NCBI RefSeq assembly: GCF_040932485.1
Contig: NZ_JBFRBH010000001.1
Coordinates: forward strand, 1,612,001 to 1,676,000
DNA: 64,000 nt
DNA from: Gymnodinialimonas sp. 202GB13-11
GTDB lineage: Bacteria; Pseudomonadota; Alphaproteobacteria; Rhodobacterales; Rhodobacteraceae
Direction of reading: 5' to 3'
Translations under genes and position numbers: made by a program
The notes under the pieces: generated by a model
Database searches by the model: none
Seen by the model: only the letters and a program-made list of their open reading frames with translations
Told to the model about the DNA's origin: nothing
Shown here: positions 8,176 through 18,006 of the stretch, in pieces
How the letters are laid out: every line of letters starts with the position of its first letter
Position numbering within the stretch: the stretch's first letter is position 1

Positions 8176-9200
8176 ACGTCCTCAAACACCGTGGGCACGT
8201 CGCGGCCTGGCCCGTCCATCCACGGTGGCACTGGTAGACCTTTTTCGCGCAGGAAGTCGGGGTTGAAGAGCTTGGACTGATAGCGCGTGCCGTAATCGCA
8301 CAGGATCGTCACGATGGTATGGCCCGGCCCCATTTCGCGGGCCATGCGGATCGCACCGGCCACATTGATGCCTGAAGAGCCCCCAAGGCAGAGACCTTCG
8401 TTGGCAAGGATGTCGTAGACAATCGGCAACGCCTCGGCGTCCGGGATCTTATAGCAGACATCCGGCGTGAAGCCTTCTAGGTTCGCGGTGATACGCCCCT
8501 GCCCGATCCCTTCGGTGATTGAATTTCCGCCGGCCTCCTGCCCGGTATAGAGCTTGTAGAGACCGGAGCCTTCCGGATCGGCTAGGCCGACTTTCACACC
8601 CTTGGGCTGCAGCGCCATGCCAACACCCGCGAGCGTCCCGCCGGAGCCGACCGCGCAGACAAATCCATTCACCTCATGATTTGTCTGCTCCCAAATCTCC
8701 GGGCCGGTCATGTCGATATGGGCCTGACGGTTGGCGACATTGTCAAACTGATTGGCCCAGATCGCGCCGTTCGGATCGCTTTGGGCCAGACGCTCGGCCA
8801 AACGGCCGGAATACTTCACGTAGTTGTTCGGGTTCGAATATGGCACCGCGGGCACTTCAATCAGCTCGGCGCCTGCGATGCGGATCATGTCTTTCTTTTC
8901 CTGGCTCTGCGTTTCGGGGATCACGATCACCGTTTTGAAGCCAAGCGACGCGCCCACAAGCGCCAGCCCGATGCCAGTATTGCCTGCCGTCCCTTCGACA
9001 ATCGTGCCGCCGGGGCGCAGATCACCGCGTGCGACCGCATCGCGGATGATGAACAAAGCTGCGCGATCCTTCACGGATTGGCCGGGGTTTAGGAATTCGG
9101 CCTTGCCCAAAATCTCGCAGCCCGTCGCGTCCGAGGCCGCGTTGAGCCGGATCAACGGTGTGTTGCCAATGGCAGCGGCAAGATCTTTGTGGGTCGTCAT
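8172..9200 (-). CDS. cysK: Cysteine synthase (O-acetylserine sulfhydrylase)
   Basis: A PLP enzyme making cysteine from O-acetylserine and sulfide. Family signatures: G-N-T-P-L-I-R-L-N near residues 12-20, the PLP lysine in G-Q-S-V-K-D-R-A (Lys44), the phosphate-binding G-T-A-G-N-T-G-I-G loop, and the late G-S-G-G-T-L-A-G-V-G motif. At 342 residues it is slightly longer than E. coli CysK. It lies directly downstream of trgB and overlaps the channel gene by 4 bases. A cysK beside trgAB is the arrangement described for Rhodobacter sphaeroides tellurite resistance, where cysteine/thiol supply contributes to the phenotype. Confidence 0.9.
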   Translation of the reverse strand: MTTHKDLAAAIGNTPLIRLNAASDATGCEILGKAEFLNPGQSVKDRAALFIIRDAVARGDLRPGGTIVEGTAGNTGIGLALVGASLGFKTVIVIPETQSQEKKDMIRIAGAELIEVPAVPYSNPNNYVKYSGRLAERLAQSDPNGAIWANQFDNVANRQAHIDMTGPEIWEQTNHEVNGFVCAVGSGGTLAGVGMALQPKGVKVGLADPEGSGLYKLYTGQEAGGNSITEGIGQGRITANLEGFTPDVCYKIPDAEALPIVYDILANEGLCLGGSSGINVAGAIRMAREMGPGHTIVTILCDYGTRYQSKLFNPDFLREKGLPVPPWMDGPGRDVPTVFEDV

Positions 9201-9275
9201 GGGTACATGCCTTATGCGGGCTGAAAGATGGCCTCAGGATTAGGGGGTTCGGGGACCGACCTCAACCCGCGCCGT

Positions 9276-10406
9276 CTATCCAAGGCGCACGGTCGCGCGC
9301 AGCCGATCACGATGCAGCATCAGGTATTGCATAGTCACGATCTGCGCCGCATCGGCCATATCCCCTTCGGCCAACAACTTGCGCGCCATGTCATAGGGCA
9401 CAAGATGGCTGAGAATATCTTCATTCTCGTCAGCATGGCCGCCAAGACCCGCAATGCTGTCTGGCAGATCGGCAATCGCGAGGTAAGAGAACAAAACCTG
9501 CGCCACGCCACCGGGGGATGGATAATAGCGCCCGACGAAATGCAGGTCCCCAAGGGTCAGGTTCGCCTCTTCCCGTGCCTCGCGCCGCGCCGCTGTTTCT
9601 GGCGTTTCGCCTGCATCGATCATGCCAGCGATAGGTTCCAACAGCCATGGGTTCGCGTCGCCATGGGCATAGGCGCCAAAGCGGAATTGCTGCACCAGAA
9701 GGATGCGGTCGCGCACCGGGTCATAGGGCAGAACGGTGACGGCATCGGCCACCCGAAACACGGACCGCTTCAACGGTCCATTCACCCCACCGTCAAAACG
9801 GGGATGGCTGGCCTGCATCTCCTCTGCGTTGAAGAAGCCGTCATAGGCGTGGTGGGTGCCATGATGAACGATTTGATCGCCCGGCATCTTTGCGCCAACA
9901 TGGCCCGGTCTGCGCCAGCGGCTGGCGCGGACAAATGCATCGGCGCGGGCACGGATAATCGGAAAACGCCCGCCCACCTGATCGGGGGCCACGATACCCA
10001 TCTGACGCATGACCTCTGCGGCCGCTACGCACTGAACTTCGCCCCATTGGCGGGCCCAAAGCGCAAGTGACCAATCCTCGCCGGGTTCCTGCGCCGTGTC
10101 CTCTGGCGGGAACCAAGCCTCCGCCTCGATCTCGGCCCCGTCCCACACAACCTGAACTTTGCTGCGCGTGTAGGCGAAACAGGCCTCGTAAAAATCCAGA
10201 CGGTTCAGAATGCGCGGCTCGGGCAGGATCAGCGCACCCTCGGCCAATCCATCGGCCTGCTTTTCCAGCATCGGCCAGGATTTGCCCTTCACCCACGCCG
10301 CCCGGTAGCCGCGCAACGCAGCGGCTTCCATACGCAATTCGACGCCCGCCACCACATCCAGCAGCGGTTGGTGGCAAAGCGCGCCAAACAAAAATATCGG
10401 AGACAT
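9276..10406 (-). CDS. trgB: TrgB-like NUDIX hydrolase with GGCT-like N-terminal domain
   Basis: A 376-residue two-part protein. The N-terminus (residues about 4-170) begins F-L-F-G-A-L-C-H, as in gamma-glutamylcyclotransferase-like folds. The C-terminal part is a NUDIX hydrolase (ADP-ribose pyrophosphatase type) whose full Nudix box G-x5-E-x7-R-E-x-x-E-E is seen in G-M-I-D-A-G-E ... R-R-E-A-R-E-E-A-N. This fusion is the TrgB protein of Rhodobacter. The ATG at 10406 lies 2 bases after the trgA stop, is better placed than the ATG 27 bases upstream inside trgA, and starts right at the domain. Confidence 0.85.
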   Translation of the reverse strand: MSPIFLFGALCHQPLLDVVAGVELRMEAAALRGYRAAWVKGKSWPMLEKQADGLAEGALILPEPRILNRLDFYEACFAYTRSKVQVVWDGAEIEAEAWFPPEDTAQEPGEDWSLALWARQWGEVQCVAAAEVMRQMGIVAPDQVGGRFPIIRARADAFVRASRWRRPGHVGAKMPGDQIVHHGTHHAYDGFFNAEEMQASHPRFDGGVNGPLKRSVFRVADAVTVLPYDPVRDRILLVQQFRFGAYAHGDANPWLLEPIAGMIDAGETPETAARREAREEANLTLGDLHFVGRYYPSPGGVAQVLFSYLAIADLPDSIAGLGGHADENEDILSHLVPYDMARKLLAEGDMADAAQIVTMQYLMLHRDRLRATVRLG

Positions 10407-10408
10407 AC

Positions 10409-10849
10409 TTACCGCCAGGCTCTCGCGGCCCATTCCGTCAGCAAACCGCCAACGATCCCGCCAACAAACAAAACACCCCAGATCTCGATGGTCATGGACT
10501 GAACAAAATACTCAATAAATTGGCTCATCGCGTCACCGATGGCCTCTCCAAACCCGCTGTAGCGCAGATCAGCCGAACGCAGGAACATCTGGCGAAGCGA
10601 GAACAGCAAAAGACCAAAGAAGGCGATCTGGAGCGAGGTGCGCAGCCCGTTGGCCACTGCCGCGCGCATACCGTCACCGGCGCGCGCGCCCATCACCATC
10701 CAGCCGTTGACCAGACCGATCAGCGCAATCGTCAACGGAAAGAACCGCATCGAGGTGCCTTCGGGAAAGGTTGGGATCACCTGCAACGCCGCATACCAGC
10801 CTACTGCGAAAAACAGGACTGCGCCGACGAGTTTTGAGCCTGTGGGCAT
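10409..10849 (-). CDS. trgA: TrgA-like tellurite-resistance membrane protein
   Basis: A 146-residue inner-membrane protein with three to four hydrophobic segments (about 8-25, 38-55, 68-88 and 115-138). It matches the TrgA family of Rhodobacterales in size, topology and position upstream of trgB and cysK. TrgAB contributes to high-level tellurite resistance in Rhodobacter sphaeroides; the biochemical role of TrgA is not known. An AGAGGA sequence lies about 10 bases before the ATG. It follows the cyclopropane-synthase-like gene after 21 bases, suggesting one transcript from that gene to alaX. Confidence 0.85.
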   Translation of the reverse strand: MPTGSKLVGAVLFFAVGWYAALQVIPTFPEGTSMRFFPLTIALIGLVNGWMVMGARAGDGMRAAVANGLRTSLQIAFFGLLLFSLRQMFLRSADLRYSGFGEAIGDAMSQFIEYFVQSMTIEIWGVLFVGGIVGGLLTEWAARAWR

Positions 10850-10870
10850 GGGACCGCCCGTCCTCTTTGC

Positions 10871-12082
10871 TTATGCCGGTTTTCGAACCGTTATCTGCGT
10901 TACGTCACAATTTCCGAAATGGAACGTCGCGGCGCAAGAGGTCAGGTAAAAATTCCACATTCTCCGGAACCGATCATCAAAGCCCATGGCGGCGATCTGG
11001 TCCCATTTTTCGTTGAAGGTTTCGTGCCACCGGCGGCAGGTCTGGCTGTAACTTTCGCCAAATTCGATGGAATTGTGGACGCTCAGACCAGCCTTTTCGA
11101 CCTGCTCTTTCAGCACCTTTGGCGCGGGCAGCATGCCGCCAGGGAAGATGTATTTCTGAATGAAATCAACGCCCTTGCGGTATACTTCCCACCGCTTGTC
11201 CTGCACGGTGATGATCTGAAGGGTCGCGTTCTTGCCGGGCTTGAGGCGGTCACGGACGACATTGAAGTATGTGGGCCAGTATTTCTCGCCCACAGCCTCG
11301 AACATCTCGATTGAGGCGATGCCGTCATATGTGCCAGTTTCGTCACGGTAATCTTGCAGTTTGATCTCCACCCGGTCGCTCAAACCCGCATCCGCGATGC
11401 GTTTGACCGCGTAATCGTGCTGTTCCTTGGAGATCGTAAGGCCCGTCACCTTCAACCCGCGCTCCTTCGCGGCGTATTCAGCGAAGCCGCCCCAGCCACA
11501 GCCGATCTCGAGCACATGCTCGCCCGGCTGCGCGCCCATTTCATCAACCATCTGTTTGTATTTCGCGATCTGCGCGGCCTCCAAGCTCTCCTGCCCGGTC
11601 TCAAACAGCGCACTGGAATAGGTCATCGTGTCATCAAGCCAAAGCGCATAAAAATCATTGCCCAGATCATAATGGGCCGAGATGTTCTTTTTCGCCTGCC
11701 GCTTGGTGTTGGACTGCAACCAAAAGCGGAACTTCTCGTAGGCGCGGATCAGACCCATGCCAAGGAAGCCGTCATAGACCTCATCATTATCGGCATGGAC
11801 GACATCAAGAAACGCCTGCAGATCGGGCGTGGACCACCATTCATCAAGGTAGGCATCGCAAAAGCCCAGGTCCCCTTCGCGGATCAGGCGGGCGAAGATA
11901 TCGACGTTGTGGATGTTGAGCTCTCCCACCGGGCCGGGCTTGTCCCCTTCCACGCGGAACACGCGCCCGTCGGGCAGGCGAAAATCAATCCGCCCATGTT
12001 CCAGATTCTGCGCCTGGTCGAACACGGCTTTGAAGTAGCGCGGCAGATCGCGCTGCCCCTCAAGTGATGTGAGTGCGGTCAT
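10871..12082 (-). CDS. cfa: Cyclopropane-fatty-acyl-phospholipid synthase family methyltransferase
   Basis: A 403-residue SAM-dependent methyltransferase of the CFA/mycolic-acid synthase family. The SAM motif L-E-I-G-C-G-W-G-G-F is at residues 191-200, preceded by Y-D-L-G-N-D-F-Y (about 138-145), typical of CFA synthases. It would methylate unsaturated phospholipid acyl chains, which lowers membrane permeability under acid or oxidative stress. The ATG at 12082 has AAGGGAAG just upstream; an in-frame ATG 60 bases earlier has no such site. As the likely first gene of the trgA-trgB-cysK-mscS-alaX run it fits a membrane/oxidative stress operon. Paralogs with other acyl modifications cannot be excluded. 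Confidence 0.85.
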   Translation of the reverse strand: MTALTSLEGQRDLPRYFKAVFDQAQNLEHGRIDFRLPDGRVFRVEGDKPGPVGELNIHNVDIFARLIREGDLGFCDAYLDEWWSTPDLQAFLDVVHADNDEVYDGFLGMGLIRAYEKFRFWLQSNTKRQAKKNISAHYDLGNDFYALWLDDTMTYSSALFETGQESLEAAQIAKYKQMVDEMGAQPGEHVLEIGCGWGGFAEYAAKERGLKVTGLTISKEQHDYAVKRIADAGLSDRVEIKLQDYRDETGTYDGIASIEMFEAVGEKYWPTYFNVVRDRLKPGKNATLQIITVQDKRWEVYRKGVDFIQKYIFPGGMLPAPKVLKEQVEKAGLSVHNSIEFGESYSQTCRRWHETFNEKWDQIAAMGFDDRFRRMWNFYLTSCAATFHFGNCDVTQITVRKPA

Positions 12083-12178
12083 TTTCTTCCCTTTGTCCCG
12101 CGCCAGTTTTGGTAGGCGCGGCGATGCGGGGCAAGCCCCCATCGTTTGTCAGTGTAAGGTATCCACGACACGTTCATG

Positions 12179-13594
12179 TCAGAAGTTTCGGTTCTCATAC
12201 GCATGAAGCGCCCGTTTGCGCCCCTCGGCGGCGTCAACGATCGGCTTATCCGGGTATCCATCGCCCGGCGACATGTTCCATGAGCGAGGGATCGCGTCGA
12301 AATAGCTTGTGGCCGTTTCCGGCGGCTGGTTCGTGATTTCGGCCAACCAGCGCATCCGGTAGCGGCCATTCTTGTCGAACTTTTCGGCCTGCGTTTCGGG
12401 GTTGAAGACGCGGAAATAGGGTGTCGCGTCGGGGCCGGAGCCCGCCGACCACTGCCAGCCCATCGCGTTGGAGGCCGGGTCCCAATCCACAAGGCATTCT
12501 TCAAACCAATCCAGACCGATCTGCCAATGACACATCAGGTGCTTGGTCAGGTAGGAGGCCACCAACATCCGTGCGCGGTTGTGCATGCGGCCGGTCACAT
12601 ACATCTCACGCATCGCGGCATCGACGATGGCCATGCCTGTGCGCCCCTGCTTCCAAGCTTTCACCTCGGCCTTGCGTTCATCGGTGTTCCACGGGAAGGC
12701 ATCCCATTCCTCACGCCAGTTGCCGGAGGTGATGCGGGGTGTGTGGTAGACGAGGTGATAGGCAAAGTCGCGCCAGACGACTTCTTTCAAGAAGGTTTCG
12801 GCCCCCTGCTTGCCCTCTTCCATCGCGCGTTGACCGGCCCACCAGCAGGCCCGCGCGCTGATTTCGCCATAGGCGAGGTTCTCGGACAGAAGCGATGTGC
12901 CATTCTTGGCGAGGTTGTCACGCGCGTCGGAATAATCGTCGATCCCGTGGCCGATGAAATTGGCCAGCCGCGCCCGGGCAGCCGGTTCGCCGACGTTCAG
13001 ATGCTCCGCCACGATATCGGCGCCCCGGTTCATTGCGGCACCAAGTTGCCAGTCGGCGATGTCGTCGGAGGCGGGCCAGCTGCCCGGTGCCGGGATTTTC
13101 GGCGCGCTCAACGCTTCCCCCGGATCGCGGGAGCGCACGTTTTTCCAGAACGGCGTGTAGACCTTGTAGTAGGCCCCGCCGCCGGTCTCGACCGTCCAGG
13201 GCTCAAACAGGATATGGCCGTTGTGGCTGAAGGCTTCGATCCCGTCGTCCTTTAGCCCGGCCTTAACGCCTTCGTCGCGTTTGCGACTGTCGGGGTCATA
13301 AAGGCGGTTCCAGTGCACAGCCTTCGCGCCCGTGTCCTCAATCAGCTTTTGCAAAACCGGAAACGCATCACCGCGCCGCAGGATCAGCTTGCATCCGGCT
13401 TCTTCCAGTGCTTTGGCGAAGGCCTCAACGCCCAGACCCAGCCGCCATTTCGGGGCAGCGCCGTGGCTTTCCACCACCTCGTCGCAAATGAACACAGGGA
13501 TAACGGGGCCACCGGCCGCGCAGGCGGCCACCAGCGCCGGATTGTCCGAAAGACGCAGGTCCCGACGGACCCAGTAGAGGATTGGTGCGCTCAT
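12179..13594 (-). CDS. phrB: Deoxyribodipyrimidine photolyase
   Basis: A 471-residue light-driven DNA repair enzyme that splits cyclobutane pyrimidine dimers. The N-terminal antenna Rossmann domain begins I-L-Y-W-V-R-R-D-L-R-L-S-D-N-P-A-L. The C-terminal FAD domain has N-R-A-R-M-L-V-A-S-Y-L-T-K, W-Q-W-S-A-G-S-G-P-D-A and Y-F-R-V-F-N-P, all classic for class I CPD photolyases. The spacing to the DUF1330 gene is 57 bases, so it may be read with alaS and DUF1330 or have its own promoter. Together with the BLUF protein in this window it indicates an organism living in light. Confidence 0.93.
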   Translation of the reverse strand: MSAPILYWVRRDLRLSDNPALVAACAAGGPVIPVFICDEVVESHGAAPKWRLGLGVEAFAKALEEAGCKLILRRGDAFPVLQKLIEDTGAKAVHWNRLYDPDSRKRDEGVKAGLKDDGIEAFSHNGHILFEPWTVETGGGAYYKVYTPFWKNVRSRDPGEALSAPKIPAPGSWPASDDIADWQLGAAMNRGADIVAEHLNVGEPAARARLANFIGHGIDDYSDARDNLAKNGTSLLSENLAYGEISARACWWAGQRAMEEGKQGAETFLKEVVWRDFAYHLVYHTPRITSGNWREEWDAFPWNTDERKAEVKAWKQGRTGMAIVDAAMREMYVTGRMHNRARMLVASYLTKHLMCHWQIGLDWFEECLVDWDPASNAMGWQWSAGSGPDATPYFRVFNPETQAEKFDKNGRYRMRWLAEITNQPPETATSYFDAIPRSWNMSPGDGYPDKPIVDAAEGRKRALHAYENRNF

Positions 13595-13651
13595 GCCCTG
13601 CCCTTGTTAACGCTTTGTATCGCAAGCTAGGGCGCGGTGGCGCGGGTCAAG

Positions 13652-13942
13652 TCACTCGACGGCTTCGACCAGCACAAGATCGCGTTCCGAGGCCCCTTTC
13701 GCATGGCTGAGCGCCTCTTGATAGGTCTCAGATTCGTAGCAGGCATTGGCCGCATCAAGGCTGGGGAAAATGCTGACCACGTTGCGCGGATGGGCGCGGC
13801 CCTCTTTCTGGATGGCCGTGCCACCACGGGCGAGGAACTTGCCGCCGTGGGCTTCGATGGCCTTGGTCGCAAGCGCCGCGTATTTCGCGTAAGCCTCTTC
13901 ATCGGTGACGGTGACGTGGGCGATCCAATAGGCTTGGGGCAT
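13652..13942 (-). CDS. DUF1330 family protein
   Basis: A 96-residue protein with the DUF1330 pattern (A-Y-W-I-A-H-V-T-V ... Y-A-K-Y ... G-G-K-F-L-A-R-G-G ... F-P-S-L-D-A-A), a small dimeric ferredoxin-like alpha/beta barrel. The family has no established reaction. It starts 3 bases after the alaS stop, so it is translated from the same message as alaS. No signal peptide or metal motif is seen. Confidence 0.85.
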   Translation of the reverse strand: MPQAYWIAHVTVTDEEAYAKYAALATKAIEAHGGKFLARGGTAIQKEGRAHPRNVVSIFPSLDAANACYESETYQEALSHAKGASERDLVLVEAVE

Positions 13943-13945
13943 TGT

Positions 13946-16591
13946 TCAGGCTCCTTCAATGACGGCTTTGGCAGCCGCAATGGCGTCGTCGGCTTTGGAG
14001 GCATCGGCCCCGCCGCCCTGCGCGAAGTCGGGCCGGCCACCGCCGCCCTTGCCGCCAAGTACAGGGGTTGCGGCGCGGACAAGGTCCACGGCACTGATCT
14101 TGTCTGTCAGGTCATCGGTCACACCAGCGGCCACAGCCGCTTTGCCGCCCGCATCTGCAATGAGCAGGACAGCACCGGAACCAAGGCGCGCTTTGTGTTC
14201 GTCGATGATCCCCGCAAGGTCCTTACCCGTGACGCCAGACAGCGCTTGAGCATGGAAGGCGATGCCGTTGATTTCATTGGCTTCCGGCGCGCTTGCGCCA
14301 CCCGCCATGGCAAGCTCACGCCGCAATTGGGCCACTTCGTTTTCTAGCTTCTTGCGCTCGTCCATCAGGGCTTTCACCCGCTCCGGCACGTCCGAGGCCT
14401 GCGCCTTCAGTGTGTTCGCCGTCTCCGCCAGCAGATGGTCCTGCCCGCGCAGATAGTCGTGGGCCGCCTGCCCCGTCAACGCTTCGATCCGGCGGACACC
14501 GGCGGAGGACGCAGAGTCGCCAAGCGTCACAAACGCCCCGATCTCACCCGTGCGCGAAACATGGGTGCCGCCGCAAAGCTCCAGCGACCAGGTATCGCCG
14601 TTGATCCCCTTGCCGGTGTCGGCCCGGCCCATGGAGACAACGCGGACCTCATCGCCGTACTTTTCACCAAACAGCGCCTGCGCCCCTATGGCGCGCGCGT
14701 CGTCGGGCGTCATGATCCGGGTCTCCACCGCTTCGTTCTGGCGAATGAAGTGGTTCACCTCGCGTTCGATCTCGGCAAGGTCCTCCAGCGTCAGGGCGTG
14801 GTTATGCGAGAAGTCGAACCGCAGCCTGTCTGCCGCATTCAACGAGCCTCGCTGAGCCACGTGGTCGCCAAGCCGTTCGCGCAGGGCCTCGTGCAACAGA
14901 TGCGTCGCGGAGTGGTTCGCCCGGATGGCAGACCGGCGGGCGTGGTCGACGGCGAGTTCCGCCCCCTGCCCGGCCTTTACCTCACCATCGCTGACCGTGC
15001 CGATGTGCAGAAAGACGCCCGCGACCTTGCGGGTGTCCGTCACGGTGACAGTCCCGGTCTCTGTCTTAATGACGCCCGTGTCGCCAATCTGACCGCCGGA
15101 TTCGGCATAAAACGGCGTCTGGTTCAGGACCACGGTGACGTCGCCCTTGGCCGCATCGACCGTCGCACCGTCGCTGACAAGCGCAAGGATTTGCCCTTCG
15201 GCCACTTCGGTGTCATAGCCGAGGAATTCCGTCACGCCGTGTTCTTCCGCGATGTCGAACCAGATCGTCGCGTCCGCCGCATCACCCGAGCCTGACCAAG
15301 CCGCCCGCGCCTTGGCCTTCTGCTCTTCCATCGCGGCGTCAAAGCCGTCGGTATCCACACCACGCCCCTTCTCGCGCAACGCGTCCTGCGTCAGGTCGAG
15401 GGGGAAGCCATAGGTATCGTAGAGTTTGAAAGCTGCCTCACCGGGCAGGTCGCTGCCTTCGGGCAAATTGCCAAGCTCATCATCCAGCAGCTTCAAGCCA
15501 CGGTCGAGCGTCTGACGGAAGCGTTCTTCTTCCAGCTTCAGCGTCTCGGTGATCAGCGCCTGCGCTTGTCCCAGTTCCGGGTAGGCCTGCCCCATCTGGC
15601 TGACCAGTGCGGGCACAAGCCGATACATCAACGGGTCTTTCGCGCCCAGAAGATGCGCGTGACGCATGGCGCGGCGCATGATCCGGCGAAGGACGTAGCC
15701 GCGCCCGTCATTGGACGGCATCACGCCATCGGCGATCAGGAAAGAGGTTGAGCGGAGGTGATCGGCGATCACGCGGTGATGCACGTTCTGGTCGCCATCG
15801 ATATCGGTCGACGACGCGTTGGCTGACGCCTCCATCAGCGACCGCATCGTGTCGGTGTCGTAGTTGTCGTGCGAGCCTTGCAGCAACGCCCCAATCCGCT
15901 CCAGCCCCATGCCGGTGTCGATTGACTGCATTTCCAACGGCACCATGGAGCCATCGGCGAATTGCTCGTTCTGCATGAAAACGATGTTCCAGATCTCGAT
16001 GAACCGGTCGCCGTCCTCTTCCGGCGAACCCGGGGGGCCGCCCCAGATGTGGTCGCCATGGTCATAGAAAATCTCGGTACACGGCCCGCACGGCCCGGTC
16101 GGCCCCATCTGCCAGAAGTTGTCGGACGTCGCGATGCGAATGATCCGGTCTTCCGGCACGCCGACCTTCTTCCAAAGCTCGAACGCCTCGTCATCCTCAT
16201 GCCAGACGGTCGTGGACAGCTTCGACTTGTCGATTCCGAAATCCTTGGTGATCAGTTCCCACGCGAAGGGGATGGCGTCGTCCTTGAAGTAGTCACCAAA
16301 GCTGAAATTCCCCAGCATTTCAAAGAACGTATGGTGGCGTGCGGTGTAGCCCACATTGTCGAGGTCGTTGTGCTTGCCCCCGGCGCGCACGCATTTCTGC
16401 GACGTCGTGGCGCGGACATAGTCGCGGCGTTCCACCCCGGTGAAGAGGTTCTTGAACTGCACCATGCCGGAATTGACGAACATCAGCGTCGGGTCGTTGC
16501 GCGGGACCAGCGGGCTGGAAGGCACAACCTCGTGCCCCTGGCGCGCGAAGTAGTCGAGGAAGGTCGAGCGGATATCGTTCAGGCTGGTCAT
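13946..16591 (-). CDS. alaS: Alanyl-tRNA synthetase
   Basis: An 881-residue class II synthetase attaching alanine to tRNA-Ala, with the full family length. In order: catalytic domain with motif 1 ([11 protein letters not shown]) and the N-S-G-M-V-Q-F-K-N segment, tRNA recognition region, editing domain with H-S-A-T-H-L-L-H and [13 protein letters not shown], and a C-terminal region ending in a Gly-rich stretch ([11 protein letters not shown]) typical of AlaRS. The ATG at 16591 (M-T-S-L-N-D-I-R) is preferred over one 27 bases upstream. It lies downstream of recA, a conserved alphaproteobacterial order, but a terminator separates them. Confidence 0.95.
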   Translation of the reverse strand: MTSLNDIRSTFLDYFARQGHEVVPSSPLVPRNDPTLMFVNSGMVQFKNLFTGVERRDYVRATTSQKCVRAGGKHNDLDNVGYTARHHTFFEMLGNFSFGDYFKDDAIPFAWELITKDFGIDKSKLSTTVWHEDDEAFELWKKVGVPEDRIIRIATSDNFWQMGPTGPCGPCTEIFYDHGDHIWGGPPGSPEEDGDRFIEIWNIVFMQNEQFADGSMVPLEMQSIDTGMGLERIGALLQGSHDNYDTDTMRSLMEASANASSTDIDGDQNVHHRVIADHLRSTSFLIADGVMPSNDGRGYVLRRIMRRAMRHAHLLGAKDPLMYRLVPALVSQMGQAYPELGQAQALITETLKLEEERFRQTLDRGLKLLDDELGNLPEGSDLPGEAAFKLYDTYGFPLDLTQDALREKGRGVDTDGFDAAMEEQKAKARAAWSGSGDAADATIWFDIAEEHGVTEFLGYDTEVAEGQILALVSDGATVDAAKGDVTVVLNQTPFYAESGGQIGDTGVIKTETGTVTVTDTRKVAGVFLHIGTVSDGEVKAGQGAELAVDHARRSAIRANHSATHLLHEALRERLGDHVAQRGSLNAADRLRFDFSHNHALTLEDLAEIEREVNHFIRQNEAVETRIMTPDDARAIGAQALFGEKYGDEVRVVSMGRADTGKGINGDTWSLELCGGTHVSRTGEIGAFVTLGDSASSAGVRRIEALTGQAAHDYLRGQDHLLAETANTLKAQASDVPERVKALMDERKKLENEVAQLRRELAMAGGASAPEANEINGIAFHAQALSGVTGKDLAGIIDEHKARLGSGAVLLIADAGGKAAVAAGVTDDLTDKISAVDLVRAATPVLGGKGGGGRPDFAQGGGADASKADDAIAAAKAVIEGA

Positions 16592-16664
16592 GGGCGTGCG
16601 TCCGTGGCTGAGGTGCAAAGGCCGATGTATCCCCGTGGCTTGGGTCTGTCCACAGGACCAAACG

Positions 16665-16690
16665 AAAAAGGGCGGCCCGATGGACCGCCC
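16665..16690 (-). terminator. Rho-independent terminator of recA
   Basis: On the minus strand, stem GGGCGG/CCGCCC with a 9-base loop is followed by a TTTTT run. It lies 25 bases after the recA stop codon and before the alaS start. Confidence 0.8.
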
Positions 16691-16714
16691 CCTGCACCCT
16701 CGGATCGTGGCGCT

Positions 16715-17791
16715 TTATTCGTCGTCGTCGAGGATATCCTCGTCGCCTTCACGCTCCATCTCGAAATCGAGGCCGTGGGCGGCGCGGATCTTGTCTTCGA
16801 TCTGCAAGGCGATGTCAGTGTTTTCCTTGAGGAACGACTTCGCGTTTTCACGCCCCTGCCCGATGCGTTCATCGCCGTAGCTGAACCAGCTGCCGGATTT
16901 TTCCACGACGCCAGCCTTCACACCCAGATCGAGCAGTTCGCCCATTTTGGAGATGCCTTCGCCATACATGATGTCGAATTCAACCTGCTTGAACGGCGGG
17001 GCGACCTTGTTCTTAACAACTTTCACGCGTGTCGCGTTGCCGACAACCTCATCACGGTCCTTCAGCGCGCCGATGCGGCGGATATCGAGACGGACGGAAG
17101 AATAGAACTTCAGCGCGTTACCGCCCGTCGTCGTCTCGGGCGAGCCGAACATGACGCCGATTTTCATGCGGATCTGGTTGATGAAGATCACGGTGCAGCC
17201 CGAGCGGTTGATAGAACCGGTCAGCTTGCGCATCGCCTGAGACATTAGGCGGGCATGCACACCCACGGAACTGTCGCCCATGTCACCTTCAAGCTCGGAC
17301 TTCGGCGTCAGCGCCGCAACCGAGTCGACGATAACCATGCTGACGGCGCCAGAACGGACCAGCGTATCGACAATCTCCAAAGCCTGCTCACCGGTGTCGG
17401 GCTGCGAAATCAGCAGCTCGTCAAGGTTCACGCCAAGCTTCTTGGCATATTGCGGATCAAGGGCGTGTTCAGCGTCCACGAACGCACACACACCGCCCTT
17501 TTTCTGCTCCTCGGCCACGCAATGCAGCGTGAGCGTCGTCTTGCCCGAGCTTTCCGGACCATAGATTTCAACGATGCGACCCTTCGGGATGCCACCGATC
17601 CCCAACGCGATGTCGAGGCCAAGCGAGCCGGTCGAGGTCGAGTCGATTTCCTGAATGGCGTTTTCACCACCCAGTTTCATGATAGAGCCTTTGCCGAACT
17701 GCCGTTCGATCTGGGCCAATGCACTGTCGAGGGCCTTTTGCTTGTCGGCCGAGATACGGTCAGTCATGTCGAGAAGGTTCGCCGTTGCCAT
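16715..17791 (-). CDS. recA: Recombinase A
   Basis: A 358-residue RecA: forms filaments on single-stranded DNA, catalyses strand exchange and triggers LexA self-cleavage. Walker [10 protein letters not shown] is at residues 78-86. Loop regions with [10 protein letters not shown] and G-G-N-A-L-K-F-Y are intact, and the acidic C-terminal tail ends [14 protein letters not shown]7-GTTC SOS box lies about 90 bases upstream and a strong terminator downstream, so it is a single-gene SOS unit. Confidence 0.97.
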   Translation of the reverse strand: MATANLLDMTDRISADKQKALDSALAQIERQFGKGSIMKLGGENAIQEIDSTSTGSLGLDIALGIGGIPKGRIVEIYGPESSGKTTLTLHCVAEEQKKGGVCAFVDAEHALDPQYAKKLGVNLDELLISQPDTGEQALEIVDTLVRSGAVSMVIVDSVAALTPKSELEGDMGDSSVGVHARLMSQAMRKLTGSINRSGCTVIFINQIRMKIGVMFGSPETTTGGNALKFYSSVRLDIRRIGALKDRDEVVGNATRVKVVKNKVAPPFKQVEFDIMYGEGISKMGELLDLGVKAGVVEKSGSWFSYGDERIGQGRENAKSFLKENTDIALQIEDKIRAAHGLDFEMEREGDEDILDDDE

Positions 17792-17875
17792 GGAGTTTCG
17801 TCCTTATGTCATGCCGCGGGGCGTGGCGGCAATGGGGCCGGTCGGGGTTATCCCCTGAAATCCGGCATGCTCTTT

Positions 17876-17890
17876 GTTCACCTCTTGTTC
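17876..17890. promoter_or_regulatory. LexA (SOS) box upstream of recA
   Basis: GTTCACCTCTTGTTC is an exact match to the alphaproteobacterial LexA operator GTTC-N7-GTTC. It sits 85-99 bases upstream of the recA start codon. Binding of LexA here would repress recA until DNA damage. Confidence 0.85.
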
Positions 17891-18006
17891 GCATATTTAC
17901 TAGCAAACAAAACGAGAACAATTCAAGTTAAATCTTATGCGCTGTGATCTTTCGACTTGAGACGTTAACAATCGGTTACGGTGGCCAAAAAAACTTGAGG
18001 CGCGAG

